The notes beneath the pieces were generated by a model, which was given only the letters and a program-made list of their open reading frames with translations, ran no database searches and had not been told where the DNA came from. Made by a program: the position numbers and the translations under genes. This document shows positions 1-9,166 of a stretch of DNA of 64,000 nucleotides, piece after piece; the first letter of the stretch is position 1; every line of letters begins with the position of its first letter. Location: contig CAMAQH010000002.1 of the NCBI GenBank assembly GCA_945860295.1, positions 228,394 to 292,393 of the forward strand, given 5' to 3'. This DNA is from Prosthecobacter debontii. GTDB taxonomy: Bacteria; Verrucomicrobiota; Verrucomicrobiia; Verrucomicrobiales; Verrucomicrobiaceae.

Positions 1-804
1 ATTCATCTGGGATGGGTCCTGCATGGACTTGGAGATAGCCGCTTGCTCAGGTGAAGGCGACTTGCGGATCTGGGTCATGGTATTTAGAAGGACTTGTTCC
101 TGCTGCGGGGAGAGTGGCTCGCTGGATGAGGCGAAGAGGCTACGGCCCATCGTGTCGTAGAGCGTGCGCTCAGGTTTGGTGTCCTCCCAATTTTGGAACG
201 TGCCCCAGTCGCTTTCATTGTTCATGAAGGTCTTGATGGCGTCATCATAGGTCTTCTTGTTCTTCTCCGCCTGGGCCATGATCTGCTTGCGATCCTCAGG
301 AGTGAGATTGGGATCGAGCAGCTTGAGTCCGAGATCGGTTTCGGCTTTCTGGCGGTCGGTGAGGAGTTTTTTGAAGTGCGTCTTCTCCTCATCGGTGAGT
401 TGGAGTTGATCACAGAGGCGCGCATAGCTGGTCTCGATCTGCACGGCCTGCTGCTGCTCCATCATCGCTCTCATGCCCGGATTTTTCAGCATGTCACGCA
501 GTGCAGACCCCTTGCCACCTGCCTGAAACGGCGAGAACGCCGTCGCACCCGCCGGTGCATTGGCGCTGTCTTCTGAAAGGGGGGCGCCTGCTGAACCTTT
601 AGCGGCGACACTCGGGCTCGGCAGAGGAGTGGCACGATCCGCGAGATCACGCCGAAGCTGCGCGATGGTCTGCCGCGCTTCTTTAAGCTCAGTCTCCAGC
701 TTGGCGACACGCGGATCAATCGGTGCCGGTGTGCCCAGCACCCAGGCCAGGGCGACGATGCAACCGACTGAGAAGAGGGCGAGTGAGACAGTGAGTGCTT
801 TCAT
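1..804 (-). CDS. Secreted or membrane-anchored protein, partial (runs off left edge)
   Basis: The reverse strand is open from an ATG at 804 to the window edge, giving 268 codons and no stop, so the C-terminus is missing. Residues 4-23 form a hydrophobic signal or anchor segment (VSLALFSVGCIVALAWVLG). Residues about 33-56 are charged with heptad spacing, consistent with a short coiled coil. A low-complexity Ala/Pro/Ser stretch follows, then a helical, Gln/Lys/Asp-rich region with LTDEEKTHFKKLL and LTPEDRKQIMAQAEKN. This resembles periplasmic Spy/DUF-type helical proteins in style only; I do not recognise the family. It is transcribed divergently from the decayed gene at 908, and the shared intergenic region carries a perfect hairpin. 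Confidence 0.75.
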   Translation of the reverse strand, partial: MKALTVSLALFSVGCIVALAWVLGTPAPIDPRVAKLETELKEARQTIAQLRRDLADRATPLPSPSVAAKGSAGAPLSEDSANAPAGATAFSPFQAGGKGSALRDMLKNPGMRAMMEQQQAVQIETSYARLCDQLQLTDEEKTHFKKLLTDRQKAETDLGLKLLDPNLTPEDRKQIMAQAEKNKKTYDDAIKTFMNNESDWGTFQNWEDTKPERTLYDTMGRSLFASSSEPLSPQQEQVLLNTMTQIRKSPSPEQAAISKSMQDPSQMN

Positions 805-828
805 GATGGATTCATTTTCTAGACGACC

Positions 829-861
829 GCGCGGGCAATGACGAGAAGGAAATGCCCGCGC
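829..861. repeat. Perfect 9-bp inverted repeat in divergent intergenic region
   Basis: GCGCGGGCA at 829-837 is matched exactly by TGCCCGCGC at 853-861 around a 15-nt loop. It sits 25 nt upstream of the reverse gene starting at 804, so it would lie in that gene's leader or promoter. No T-tract follows on the reverse strand, so a rho-independent terminator is unlikely. An operator or leader hairpin is possible. Confidence 0.5.
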
Positions 862-907
862 AGGTTTTGTTCTGGCATCTTCGTCACCCGCACGGCAGAT
901 TCATTGC

Positions 908-1548
908 ATGATTTGGGTTCGATTGATCATTCTCACTGCCTGCTTGGGCGCGACGAGCTAGTATCTGGAGCGCGAGCAGCGCGCTGGCCACTTTCAGAGC
1001 GTGGACGATTTGTTTCTCGAATTCCTCGTGGCCGATGCGCGTGAGCTTTTAACCCAGCCCGAGCCTGGAAAAGAAAGCCCCGTCGTGCTCGTCAGTCTGC
1101 GTGAGGAGCAGCTCGCCGAATACGCCGTGTGGCCACCACCACCACTCGACTGGCAGACAATCCTCAAAGGCCTGCAAGCCTATGAGCCGAGTGTGGTCGT
1201 GATCCCGACGCCGCTCTTCTGGGGCAGCCCCGCGCCCAACTTCGTGCCCGCCGTGAGTGAGGCGCTGCTGCCCTTCACCAGTGTCGTGATCGGCGTGGAA
1301 ACCCAGCTCACGGATGGCGCTCTCAAGGCCCCAGCTTTCATGGGCGGGCTGGAGGCGCAACTGCCGCGCTTTCAACGAGTGAATGGCCCTCTGGATCTCG
1401 TGCCCGCTTTCTCCGCATCGTCAGTTTCCTCGGCTTTCAATCCAGTCTCCTCTGGTGTCCCCCGACACTCCCCGTCGCCCTCATTGCCACTGGCGCTCTT
1501 GTTAAATTGTTAGTTGGGCGTGGTCAGATGAAAGTCCGCCTCACACTT
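908..1548 (+). pseudogene. Decayed CHASE2-like membrane/sensor protein gene
   Basis: An ATG at 908 opens a hydrophobic leader (MIWVRLIILTACLGATS) that meets an in-frame TAG at 959-961. The same frame then continues without interruption into a reading frame whose first alternative start is GTG at 1001. The continuation contains VDDLFLEFLVADAR, PVVLVSLREEQLAEY, PPLDWQTILKGL and PSVVVIPTPLFW, a pattern I associate with CHASE2-type extracellular sensor domains. After about 1400 the frame becomes Ser/Pro-rich. From about 1419 another frame reads as a plausible hydrophobic segment (IVSFLGFQSSLLWC, LPVALIATGALVKLL), which suggests a downstream frameshift. I interpret this as one gene broken by a nonsense codon and a frameshift. 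A functional truncated product from 1001 cannot be excluded. Confidence 0.55.
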
Positions 1549-1552
1549 GGCT

Positions 1553-2641
1553 TCACACCTTGATGAAAAGGCCGCGCTTCGAGAGCCAGCGAGCCAGCAT
1601 CAGCATCAGAGCAAAGGTCACGCATGAGGCGAGCCAGGCCCACTCCTTACCCGGATGTCCCACGAGCCGCTCAGAGATCGTGCGGAACAAGCCCAGACCG
1701 CTCAAGATATAGAGCGTGATCGGATTGGCACCGACCCACACAAACAGCGTGGTCCAGCGCTTCCAGCCGCGCACATCAACGATCCAGTAAAATATGCCGA
1801 GTAGCAGCGCACTCCAACCGCCAGCAACGAGAACGAAGCTCGATGACCAGAGTTTCTTGATGATCGGAAAGAACGGATGCCAGCACCAGCCCAGCGCAAG
1901 CATCACTACGCCTGCAACGATCAGCCCGAGCACCTTTCGCGGTGCCGCTGCGCCACTCGTGATCCATTTGCCAGCCAGCAATCCCAGCAGGGCAGTGGCA
2001 ATAGCGGGCAGAGTGCTCAAGATGCCCTCAGGATCATGGTCGCCATCATGCTTGCGGCCTGGCAGCCAGATGGAGTCGAGGTAGTTCGTCAGGTTGTGGC
2101 CTTCAGCAAAGTCTCCTGCTCCAAATCCCGGCACTGGCACCAAGCTAAGCAGCAGGCAATAGCCGCCAAGCAGCGTCACCACGGCGATCAAAAGCCCACG
2201 CCAACCCAACCAAAGAGATAACATGCCTGCCACGGCTGAAGCGATGCCAATGCGCTGCAAGACACCCAGCCAGCGGATTTTATCCCATCCATCCTTTAGG
2301 CCTCCAGAGATCAACACTCCGAGCAAAACCAGGATCAGTGCACGCCCAACCAAATGCCTGATCGCTGCTGCATGGCCCTCACGCTCAAGTCGGCGCGGCA
2401 GAGCGATGGCCATCGACACACCTGCGATGAAGAGGAACAGCGGAAAGATTATGTCATAAAACCGGAAGCCGGCCCAATCGACATGCTCCAGCTGTGTCGA
2501 GATCGTCGTCACCGACGATCCGGGTGCAAGCCGGTTCATCAATGCCTGCAGCACGCCGCCGAGTCCCAGAATCCAACACATATCAAAACCGCGCAGGGCA
2601 TCGAGAGAAACAAGACGTTGGGAGGAGGTAGTTTGAGCCAT
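1553..2641 (-). CDS. NagX/HGSNAT-like acyltransferase (DUF5009/COG4299 family)
   Basis: The 362-residue multi-spanning membrane protein opens with RLVSLDALRGFDMCWILG, the typical N-terminus of the bacterial relatives of heparan-alpha-glucosaminide N-acetyltransferase. FPLFLFIAGVSMAIALPRR follows, then eight or more further hydrophobic segments. Family members are inner-membrane proteins thought to transfer acetyl groups to amino sugars. ATG 2641 is preferred to the upstream GTG at 2662 because the conserved RLVSLDALRG block then lies near the N-terminus, as in relatives. No clear Shine-Dalgarno site precedes either start. The 3' neighbour at 2693 is in the same direction, 51 bp upstream, so the two may be co-transcribed. 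Confidence 0.85.
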   Translation of the reverse strand: MAQTTSSQRLVSLDALRGFDMCWILGLGGVLQALMNRLAPGSSVTTISTQLEHVDWAGFRFYDIIFPLFLFIAGVSMAIALPRRLEREGHAAAIRHLVGRALILVLLGVLISGGLKDGWDKIRWLGVLQRIGIASAVAGMLSLWLGWRGLLIAVVTLLGGYCLLLSLVPVPGFGAGDFAEGHNLTNYLDSIWLPGRKHDGDHDPEGILSTLPAIATALLGLLAGKWITSGAAAPRKVLGLIVAGVVMLALGWCWHPFFPIIKKLWSSSFVLVAGGWSALLLGIFYWIVDVRGWKRWTTLFVWVGANPITLYILSGLGLFRTISERLVGHPGKEWAWLASCVTFALMLMLARWLSKRGLFIKV

Positions 2642-2692
2642 GGGCAAGAAGACGTTAGCCACGTCACTTTTCTCACATGGGAGTGTTTCGCA

Positions 2693-3652
2693 TCATGCCA
2701 TTGCTCGTGCCATCATCGCCATGCTTGCATTGCCACCCGTGAGCACACAAGCCACGCGCTTGCCCTGCCACTGATCGCGATGCTTCTTCAGCGCCGCATA
2801 CGCCAGCGCTCCGGCACCTTCGGCAATATTGTGCGTGGTCTGGATGATCTCGCGCATGGCCGTCACGGCTTCATCATCACTCACCGTCAGAATCTCATGC
2901 GCATGTTGGATCACCTGCTCCAGGGCCTCCTTGTTCGGGGTTTTGCACGCCACACCTTCAGCGACTCGCGTGATGCTTGATTGCTCAACAAACTGTCGCT
3001 GCTGAAACGACAACGCATACGCCGGGGCATGTTCCGAAACGACACCGATGATCTTCGTTTTCAAACCAAGCGCCTCACGCGCCGCGGCAGTGCCACAGAA
3101 GCCAGAACCGAGTCCGATAGGAACAAACACAGCCTCCAAATCCGCCACGGAGCGAAACATCTCCAGCCCATACGTCGCCACGCCACGCACCAGCCACGGA
3201 TGAAACGACGGCACTGCATGAAGACCTTCCTTTGCCGCGAGTTCGCGTGAGTACTCGAGTACTTCCTGAAACTCGCTCCCATACTCGATCAACTCAGCGC
3301 CGAGAGATCGCATCGCCGCGTTCTTCTCAGGATTGTTACCCTGCGGCACGACGATCACCGCGCGCAAACCATTGAGCCGCGCCGCATAGGCGATGGATTG
3401 GCCGTGATTGCCCGTGGTGGCAGCGATGACACCGAGCACATCAGGCTGCGTGCGTTTCAGCTCATCCATATAAACAAGACCACCGCGAATCTTGAAGGCT
3501 CCGACAGGCGTGTGATTCTCATGCTTCAGCCACAGCTCACAGCCAAGCCCCGCCTCAAGCAGCGGCCAGCGATACATCGGCGTTTCCCGAATGTGCGGAC
3601 AAATGAGCACCTTGGCGGCTTCGATTTCGCTAAGGGTTGGCAGAGGTTTCAT
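2693..3652 (-). CDS. PLP-dependent serine/threonine dehydratase-like enzyme
   Basis: The 319-residue protein belongs to fold-type II PLP enzymes of the threonine/serine dehydratase group. The Schiff-base lysine is in HENHTPVGAFKIRGG (residues about 40-54). TTGNHGQSIAYAARLNG supplies the substrate loop. GLGSGFCGTAAARE stands where the phosphate-binding glycine loop is expected (SGGGL-type in many relatives). There is no C-terminal ACT domain, so it resembles catabolic or racemase-like forms rather than biosynthetic IlvA. The expected reaction is PLP-dependent deamination of a hydroxy amino acid to a 2-oxo acid plus ammonia. The exact substrate cannot be decided from sequence. It is divergent from the oxidoreductase starting at 3713, with about 60 bp between the starts. 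Confidence 0.85.
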   Translation of the reverse strand: MKPLPTLSEIEAAKVLICPHIRETPMYRWPLLEAGLGCELWLKHENHTPVGAFKIRGGLVYMDELKRTQPDVLGVIAATTGNHGQSIAYAARLNGLRAVIVVPQGNNPEKNAAMRSLGAELIEYGSEFQEVLEYSRELAAKEGLHAVPSFHPWLVRGVATYGLEMFRSVADLEAVFVPIGLGSGFCGTAAAREALGLKTKIIGVVSEHAPAYALSFQQRQFVEQSSITRVAEGVACKTPNKEALEQVIQHAHEILTVSDDEAVTAMREIIQTTHNIAEGAGALAYAALKKHRDQWQGKRVACVLTGGNASMAMMARAMA

Positions 3653-3712
3653 GAGACATGGCTAGGCATGAACTTCGCAAAGGCAAGCTCACGGCCCACG
3701 TATGAGTTGCCC

Positions 3713-5164
3713 ATGAACACGCCTGCCACCACCCGTCGTCGCTTTTTGCAAACCTCCCTCGCTGGAGCCGTCTCGCTTCCTGCTTGGGCTGCGCCACTCG
3801 GTGCGAACAGTGATATTCGCGTGGCGGTGATCGGTTTTCGTGGTCGTGGCAGTGGTCATATCAAGGAGCTGATGAAAGTGCCCGGCGTACGGCTGGTGGC
3901 GCTTTGTGATGTGGATTCCGCCGTCATCGACAAGAAAGTGGCAGAGCTCGATAAGCTGGGTGTGAAGGTGAAGACCTATCGCGACTTCCGCGAGTGCTGT
4001 GCGGACAAGGACATCGACGCCGTGACCATCGCCACGCCGAATCACAGCCATGTGCTCATCGCCCTGACCGCCTTGCAGCTTGGCAAGCATGTCTATGTCG
4101 AGAAGCCGGTGAGCCACAATCTAACGGAAAGCACCAAACTCATGGCCGCAGCCACCAAGGCTGCTGCGAAAGGCATCATCGTGCAGCATGGCATGCAGCG
4201 CCGGTCGGACATCGGCTGGGCAGCCGCCATGCAGTGGGTCAAAGAAGGTCATATCGGCAAGACCAAGCTTTCCCACGCACTCGTTCACGGGCTGCGCATG
4301 AGCATTGATAAAGTCGATGGTCCACAAACGCCGCCCGCCACCGTGGATTACAAGCTGTGGTCCGCGCCACGTCCCGAGCTGCCGATCATGCGCAAGCAAT
4401 TCCACTACGATTGGCATTGGCAGTGGCCGTATGGCGGCGGTGACATCGGCAACCAAGGCCCGCATCAATACGACGTGGCGCGATGGGCGCTCGGTGATCC
4501 TGATGTTCTGCCTCAGCGCGTGATGAGTTTTGGCCATCGCTGGGGTTATGTGGATGACGGCAACAGCGCGAACTGCCAGATCGCCTTCCATCCGTATGAG
4601 CCTGTGCCGTTGATCATGGACATGTTTGGCCTGCCCATGCGCAATCTTGATCCCAAATCTGGCGAGCCTCCTTACAAGGGCATCCGCACGGGAAACATCA
4701 TCCACTGCGAAGGTGGTTATGTGGCTGAATCAAAGGCCTATGATCACGAGGGCAAAGCGATCATGAAATTCGAAAACTTCCTCACTGGTCCCGACCACAT
4801 GAAGAACTTCATCGACTCCGTGCGTGCCGGAAAATACACCAAGGACGTGCTGCACATTCGCCACGGTCACAATGCCGCGTGCTTGTCACACATGGCCAAC
4901 GTCTCCCACCGCCTCGGTAAGGCGATGAAGACCGGTGAAATCAAAGAGCGTCTGCAAGGCGACAAATTCGGCCAGGAACTCTTCACCGAATTCCTCAAGA
5001 ACCTCGCCAACAACAACATCGACACGAACGCTCAGCAGATCATCGCCGGCCCTTGGCTCGACTTTGATCCCACCAGCCACCGATTCACGGGCGAGTTCGC
5101 TGCGGAGGCGAATCAACTTTGCCAAGAGGATTATGCTGCCGAATTTGAGCTACCTGAAGTCTGA
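3713..5164 (+). CDS. Tat-exported Gfo/Idh/MocA family oxidoreductase
   Basis: 483 residues counted from ATG 3713. This start is chosen because it puts a twin-arginine signal (TTRRRFLQTSLAGAVSLPAWA) at the N-terminus; upstream in-frame codons overlap the divergent dehydratase gene. The Rossmann domain begins at RVAVIGFRGRGSGHIKEL. VEKPVSHN is the conserved family motif with the catalytic Lys-Pro pair. A long C-terminal alpha/beta domain follows, with HYDWHWQWPYGGGDIGNQGPH. Such proteins oxidise or rearrange sugars or inositols using NAD(P). Tat export lets the protein fold with its cofactor before reaching the periplasm. It precedes a creatininase-family hydrolase and an MFS transporter and may serve the same catabolic function. 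A second family member lies at 50520. Confidence 0.9.
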   Translation: MNTPATTRRRFLQTSLAGAVSLPAWAAPLGANSDIRVAVIGFRGRGSGHIKELMKVPGVRLVALCDVDSAVIDKKVAELDKLGVKVKTYRDFRECCADKDIDAVTIATPNHSHVLIALTALQLGKHVYVEKPVSHNLTESTKLMAAATKAAAKGIIVQHGMQRRSDIGWAAAMQWVKEGHIGKTKLSHALVHGLRMSIDKVDGPQTPPATVDYKLWSAPRPELPIMRKQFHYDWHWQWPYGGGDIGNQGPHQYDVARWALGDPDVLPQRVMSFGHRWGYVDDGNSANCQIAFHPYEPVPLIMDMFGLPMRNLDPKSGEPPYKGIRTGNIIHCEGGYVAESKAYDHEGKAIMKFENFLTGPDHMKNFIDSVRAGKYTKDVLHIRHGHNAACLSHMANVSHRLGKAMKTGEIKERLQGDKFGQELFTEFLKNLANNNIDTNAQQIIAGPWLDFDPTSHRFTGEFAAEANQLCQEDYAAEFELPEV

Positions 5165-5296
5165 GCTGCATAACTTCTTCATGAAGCCTGAGTAGCATGG
5201 GATTTCTAACCTGTGCTCTTTGGATTTAAACAAACCTGCGCAAATCAATCACCCAAACCCGTTTTCAATCACCGCCTAGAAAGGCCATGATACAAC

Positions 5297-6055
5297 ATGC
5301 TACTTGCTGACCTCACCTGGCCCGACATCGCCGCACTCAATAAAGACACGCCGGTCGTGTTTCCCATCGCTGCGCTGGAGCAGCATGGGCGGCACATGCC
5401 GGTCTTCACCGACTCGATGCTCATGGGCGAGATCGCCCGCCGCGCAGAGATCGAGTTGAAAGACGAGGTGCTTTTTGCCCCGCTGCAATGGCTTGGAAAC
5501 TCGCATCATCACATGGAGTTCCCCGGCACGATGTCCGCAGAGCCGCGAGTCTATCTGGATCTGCTTTGTGGGATGCTGGAGAACTTCATCGCGCATGGAT
5601 TCAAGCGTCTGATCATTTTGAACGGGCACGGTGGCAATGACATCCCCGGCAAGCAGGCCGTGTTTGAGATGCGGCAGAAGCATCGCACGCGAAGTGATCT
5701 GCTTCTGCTCTTCGTCACTTACTGGAATCTCACGCCTGATCCCGCGAGCGCTCATCCTGATTTGAAACAGCAGGTCATGGGTCATGCCTGCGAGTGGGAA
5801 ACCTCCATGGTCCTGCGGATCGCTCCGCATTTGGTGAAGGGACACACGACCGTTGGCGACGTGCCGTTCGGCAATCCATTCGATCCTGCCTCACGCGGCT
5901 GGATCATGACCGACCGCAGCGTGCCCGGCCACGTCGGTGATCCCACCACCGCGAGCGCAGAGAAAGGCGAGGCGTTGTTTCAAACCTTCACCACTGGCAC
6001 CGTCGCGATGCTGCGCCGGATGATTGCGTGGAACGGAACAAGCTGGGAAGGCTAA
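5297..6055 (+). CDS. Creatininase family hydrolase
   Basis: The 252-residue length is typical for creatinine amidohydrolase/creatininase-fold proteins. The metal-binding blocks are visible: FPIAALEQHGRHMPVFTDS near residues 22-40 (Glu, His and Asp ligands), then LIILNGHGGND at about 112-122, and HACEWETSMVL near 162. Family members hydrolyse cyclic or linear amides with a dinuclear metal centre, including creatinine and biosynthetic formamides. Here the substrate is unknown. It sits between a Gfo/Idh/MocA oxidoreductase and a transporter, so a small-molecule catabolic role is likely. The next gene starts 7 bp after its stop. Confidence 0.87.
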   Translation: MLLADLTWPDIAALNKDTPVVFPIAALEQHGRHMPVFTDSMLMGEIARRAEIELKDEVLFAPLQWLGNSHHHMEFPGTMSAEPRVYLDLLCGMLENFIAHGFKRLIILNGHGGNDIPGKQAVFEMRQKHRTRSDLLLLFVTYWNLTPDPASAHPDLKQQVMGHACEWETSMVLRIAPHLVKGHTTVGDVPFGNPFDPASRGWIMTDRSVPGHVGDPTTASAEKGEALFQTFTTGTVAMLRRMIAWNGTSWEG

Positions 6056-6062
6056 ACAAGCC

Positions 6063-6506
6063 ATGATCAAAAGATGGCTTCTCATCCTGAGTCTGGTGGC
6101 CAACCTAGCTCTTGCATCGTTGGTGGTGACGTTTGGACTTCCATGGCTGTCTGAGCGCATCGGCGGTCGAAAGTATGACCCAACTCAGGCCGAAGATCTG
6201 AAATCACTACGCAAATTGATTTATCAGTGCGAACCACTCCTTCAGGCTTTGGAGAAACATCGCCAAATTCATTCCAGCTATCCCAAAGATCTGAAGGGCG
6301 TCTCTTTCGCTTATCCTCACTACTACCAAGAAGCTGTCGCAGTCGGCATGACAAACAATCCGATCTATTACAGCGCCGAGCATGGCTCAGGATACCGTCT
6401 CTACCTCAAACTCAATTGGGATGCTTCTTTGTCCTATGACTCCGCAGACCGGAAGTGGATCTATGATCCAGGAGATGGATCTGAAGGTGCCGATATTGAA
6501 CCCTGA
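6063..6506 (+). CDS. Small single-pass membrane/secreted protein, unknown function
   Basis: ATG 6063 gives 147 residues with a strong N-terminal hydrophobic segment (WLLILSLVANLALASLVV, residues 5-22). A soluble domain rich in Tyr and Asp follows (PHYYQEAVAVG, KWIYDPGDGSEGAD). The single N-terminal helix and short globular tail recall pseudopilin-like or lipid-anchored proteins, but there is no prepilin peptidase site, so I do not assign a family. It lies 7 bp after the creatininase-family gene and 16 bp before the MFS gene, so co-transcription is likely. Confidence 0.7.
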   Translation: MIKRWLLILSLVANLALASLVVTFGLPWLSERIGGRKYDPTQAEDLKSLRKLIYQCEPLLQALEKHRQIHSSYPKDLKGVSFAYPHYYQEAVAVGMTNNPIYYSAEHGSGYRLYLKLNWDASLSYDSADRKWIYDPGDGSEGADIEP

Positions 6507-6522
6507 CTTCTAACCCGAACTT

Positions 6523-7740
6523 ATGACACGCTCCTCATCCTGGAAATGGTGGATCACCGGCTTGTTGCTGCTGGCGACGACGATCAATTACATGGACCGT
6601 CAGACGCTGTCGAATGCAGCAGACGCGGTGAAGCTAGAGTTCGGCCTGAAGGACACGCAATACGGGCACCTCGGTACGGCCTTCGGGCTGGCCTTTGCTG
6701 CTGGCTCTCTGGTGTTTGGCTTTCTCAGTGAGCGGTGGAGTCTGCGCTGGCTGTATCCGCTGGTGTTGGGTGGCTGGTCGCTGGCGGGGCTTTTTTCATC
6801 ATGGGCGACGGATTATCATGAATTCATGGCAGCACGTGTGATGCTGGGCTTCTTCGAAGCTGGACATTGGCCATGCGCGCTGAAGACGACCTTTCGGCTG
6901 CTGCGCCCAGACGAGCGCATGATGGGCAACAGCGTGCTGCAAAGCGGTGCATCCATCGGGGCCATCATCACGCCGCATGTCGTTTTGTATTTATCGCAAA
7001 ACCATCCCGACGGCTGGCGCTATGCCTTTCAAGTCGTCGCTTGGTCAGGGGTGGTGTGGATAGCACTCTGGCTTTTATCCTATCGTCAGTCGCCTGTGGC
7101 AGTAGCGACTTCCGAGCCGCAATACGCAGACTCATTGCTGCCAATGATCCGCAGTCGGAGATTTTGGGCAGTGGCGATTTTGCTCATCGGCATTCAGATC
7201 CCATGGCACATGATCCTGCAGTGGCTGAAGCTGTTCCTGATCTCGCGTGGCTATGATCAATCGCAAGCAGCGACCTTTATCTCCGCCTACTACATCGCCA
7301 CCGACCTGGGCTGCATCGCCGCAGGTGTCATATCTATGAAAATGGCGGGCGTGGGGGTGCATCAGGTGAAGCGGCGCATCTTCACCGTGGCGGCCTGTTT
7401 TGTTTCCTTCACGATCTTCATCCCTCTGCTGGGGAAAGGCTGGCCTCTGCTCGCCGTGCTGCTGATTGTCGGCGCGGCGTCGCTGGCACTTTTCCCGTGC
7501 TACTACAGCTTCGTGCAGGAGCTGTCGGACACTCATGTGGCACGCCTGACGGGTCTGTTCAGCATGTGGGTCTGGGTCATCACCTCCCCCATGCACTCTC
7601 TGTTTGGTATCATCGCTGATGCTACTGGCACTTATGACTGGGGCCTTGCGCTCGCCGGTCTCGCGCCGTGGCTCGGTGTGGCGGCGATGAAGTGGCTTTG
7701 GGTGAAGCGAACGGAAGAATCCGCCTCTCCCGCCGCGTAA
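6523..7740 (+). CDS. MFS transporter, anion:cation symporter-like
   Basis: The 405-residue protein has about 12 predicted membrane spans. INYMDRQTLS near residues 19-28 is the first-helix signature of ACS-family carriers (hexuronate, glucarate and similar organic anions). FGFLSERWSLRWLYP provides the cytoplasmic loop 2-3 equivalent. Central hydrophilic residues 190-215 separate the two six-helix halves. Substrates in this family are sugar acids or other organic anions moved with protons or sodium. The gene lies among catabolic genes (Gfo/Idh/MocA oxidoreductase, creatininase-family hydrolase) and just upstream of DUF1501, consistent with uptake of a sugar-derived acid. Confidence 0.85.
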   Translation: MTRSSSWKWWITGLLLLATTINYMDRQTLSNAADAVKLEFGLKDTQYGHLGTAFGLAFAAGSLVFGFLSERWSLRWLYPLVLGGWSLAGLFSSWATDYHEFMAARVMLGFFEAGHWPCALKTTFRLLRPDERMMGNSVLQSGASIGAIITPHVVLYLSQNHPDGWRYAFQVVAWSGVVWIALWLLSYRQSPVAVATSEPQYADSLLPMIRSRRFWAVAILLIGIQIPWHMILQWLKLFLISRGYDQSQAATFISAYYIATDLGCIAAGVISMKMAGVGVHQVKRRIFTVAACFVSFTIFIPLLGKGWPLLAVLLIVGAASLALFPCYYSFVQELSDTHVARLTGLFSMWVWVITSPMHSLFGIIADATGTYDWGLALAGLAPWLGVAAMKWLWVKRTEESASPAA

Positions 7741-7750
7741 TGGTGGGGCG

Positions 7751-9154
7751 ATGCTTACCTTCTCCGACCACAGCCAAGGTTCCTCACGCCTTCAGCGGCG
7801 TGACTTCCTGCGTATTGGCGGGTTGGGGCTCGGTGGCCTCGGGCTGAGCGAGATGATGGCGCTGAAGGCGCTCGGGGCATCGCAAAAGCGACTGCTCAAA
7901 GACAAGTCGGTCATCTTCCTCTTCATGCACGGCGGGCCGTCGCAGTTCGAGACCTTCGATCCGAAGATGGATGCGCCCTCGGAGATTCGCAGCGTCACGG
8001 GCGAGATCAAGACGGCGATCCCAGGCGTGACGTTTGGCGGCACGATGGAACGGCTTGCGAAGCTGGCGGACAAGTTCAGCATCGTGCGCAGCTTCGTGAC
8101 GGGTGATGCGGTTCACGACATCAAGACCATTGTCGGCAAAGACACACTCCAGGCGAATCTCGGATCGCTCTACTCACGCATCGCCGGGCCATTGCGCAAA
8201 AGCAGCGCGATGCCGACAAACGTGGCGCTGTTTCCACAGGCGATTTCATCGGCAGCAGGTCCAGTGATCAAGAAGTTCGGCGACTTCACCTCCAGCGGTG
8301 AGCTTGGTGCGACTTACCAGCCCTTCGTGCCCGGCACAGGTAGCGGCGCACAGGCGGACATGACGCTGAGCTTGCCACAGGGTCGTCTCGATGACCGCCG
8401 CGCGTTGCTCACCTCACTGGATCAATGGAAGCGCCAGATGGACAGCAGTGAGATCGTCAGTGGCATGTCCGAATTTCAATCGCTAGCCTTCGACGTGCTG
8501 CAGCGCGGCGTGTCGGATGCCTTTGATCTCTCCAAGGAAGACCCGCGCCTCATCGCCCGCTATGACACCGCGTCGCTTCTGCCGAAAGACCGCATCAGCA
8601 CGCAGTGGAATAACCGTGAGCACTATGCCGACAACGCCGCCACGCTCGGCAAGCTTTTGCTCATGGCGCGTCGTCTCTGCGAGCGCGGCTGTGGCTTTGT
8701 CACCGTGACGACCAGCTTTGTCTGGGACATGCATGCGGATAATAACAACGCACCATGCCTCACCGGCATGGACTACGTCGGGCGTCCATTCGACCATGCC
8801 GTCTCCGCATTGATCGAGGACATCGAAGCACGCGGGCTGAGTGATAAAATCATGCTCGTCTGCTGTGGCGAGATGGGCCGCTCGCCAAAGCTCAATGTCA
8901 AAGGAGGGCGCGATCACTGGGGTGGCCTCGCCCCGCTCATGATCTACGGCGGCGGATTGAAGATGGGCCAGGTCATCGGCCAATCTGCACGCCACGGTGG
9001 TGAACCTGCCTCTGAGCCGATTACGATTCCCGATTTGATCGCCACGATCATGCACACGCTTGTCGATGTCGGTGAAGCGCGAATCACCGATGGCCTGCCG
9101 CCAAGTTTGCTGAACGTGCTAACGCGTGGCGAGCCGATCCGTGGTCTAGTTTGA
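7751..9154 (+). CDS. DUF1501 family Tat-exported protein
   Basis: The 467-residue protein carries a twin-arginine signal, LQRRDFLRIGGLGLGGLGLS, close to the N-terminus. Its body has the DUF1501 blocks: FLFMHGGPSQFETFDPK, GGTMERLAKLADKFSIVRSF, GCGFVTVTTSFVWDMHADN and CCGEMGRSPKLN. DUF1501 proteins are related to the alkaline phosphatase/sulfatase superfamily, and many paralogues occur in Planctomycetes and Verrucomicrobia, often paired with DUF1553/DUF1549 proteins. Their reaction is undefined. No DUF1553 partner is adjacent; the next gene is a metal-binding protein 12 bp downstream. Confidence 0.92.
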   Translation: MLTFSDHSQGSSRLQRRDFLRIGGLGLGGLGLSEMMALKALGASQKRLLKDKSVIFLFMHGGPSQFETFDPKMDAPSEIRSVTGEIKTAIPGVTFGGTMERLAKLADKFSIVRSFVTGDAVHDIKTIVGKDTLQANLGSLYSRIAGPLRKSSAMPTNVALFPQAISSAAGPVIKKFGDFTSSGELGATYQPFVPGTGSGAQADMTLSLPQGRLDDRRALLTSLDQWKRQMDSSEIVSGMSEFQSLAFDVLQRGVSDAFDLSKEDPRLIARYDTASLLPKDRISTQWNNREHYADNAATLGKLLLMARRLCERGCGFVTVTTSFVWDMHADNNNAPCLTGMDYVGRPFDHAVSALIEDIEARGLSDKIMLVCCGEMGRSPKLNVKGGRDHWGGLAPLMIYGGGLKMGQVIGQSARHGGEPASEPITIPDLIATIMHTLVDVGEARITDGLPPSLLNVLTRGEPIRGLV

Positions 9155-9166
9155 TTCTCCTACTTC

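Noticed and set aside
908-961. TAG recoded as an amino acid (stop-codon reassignment)
   Set aside because: TAG is a true terminator for other genes in the window, such as the chaperone (ends 42446) and the gene ending at 61899, so the interrupted frames are better read as pseudogenes.
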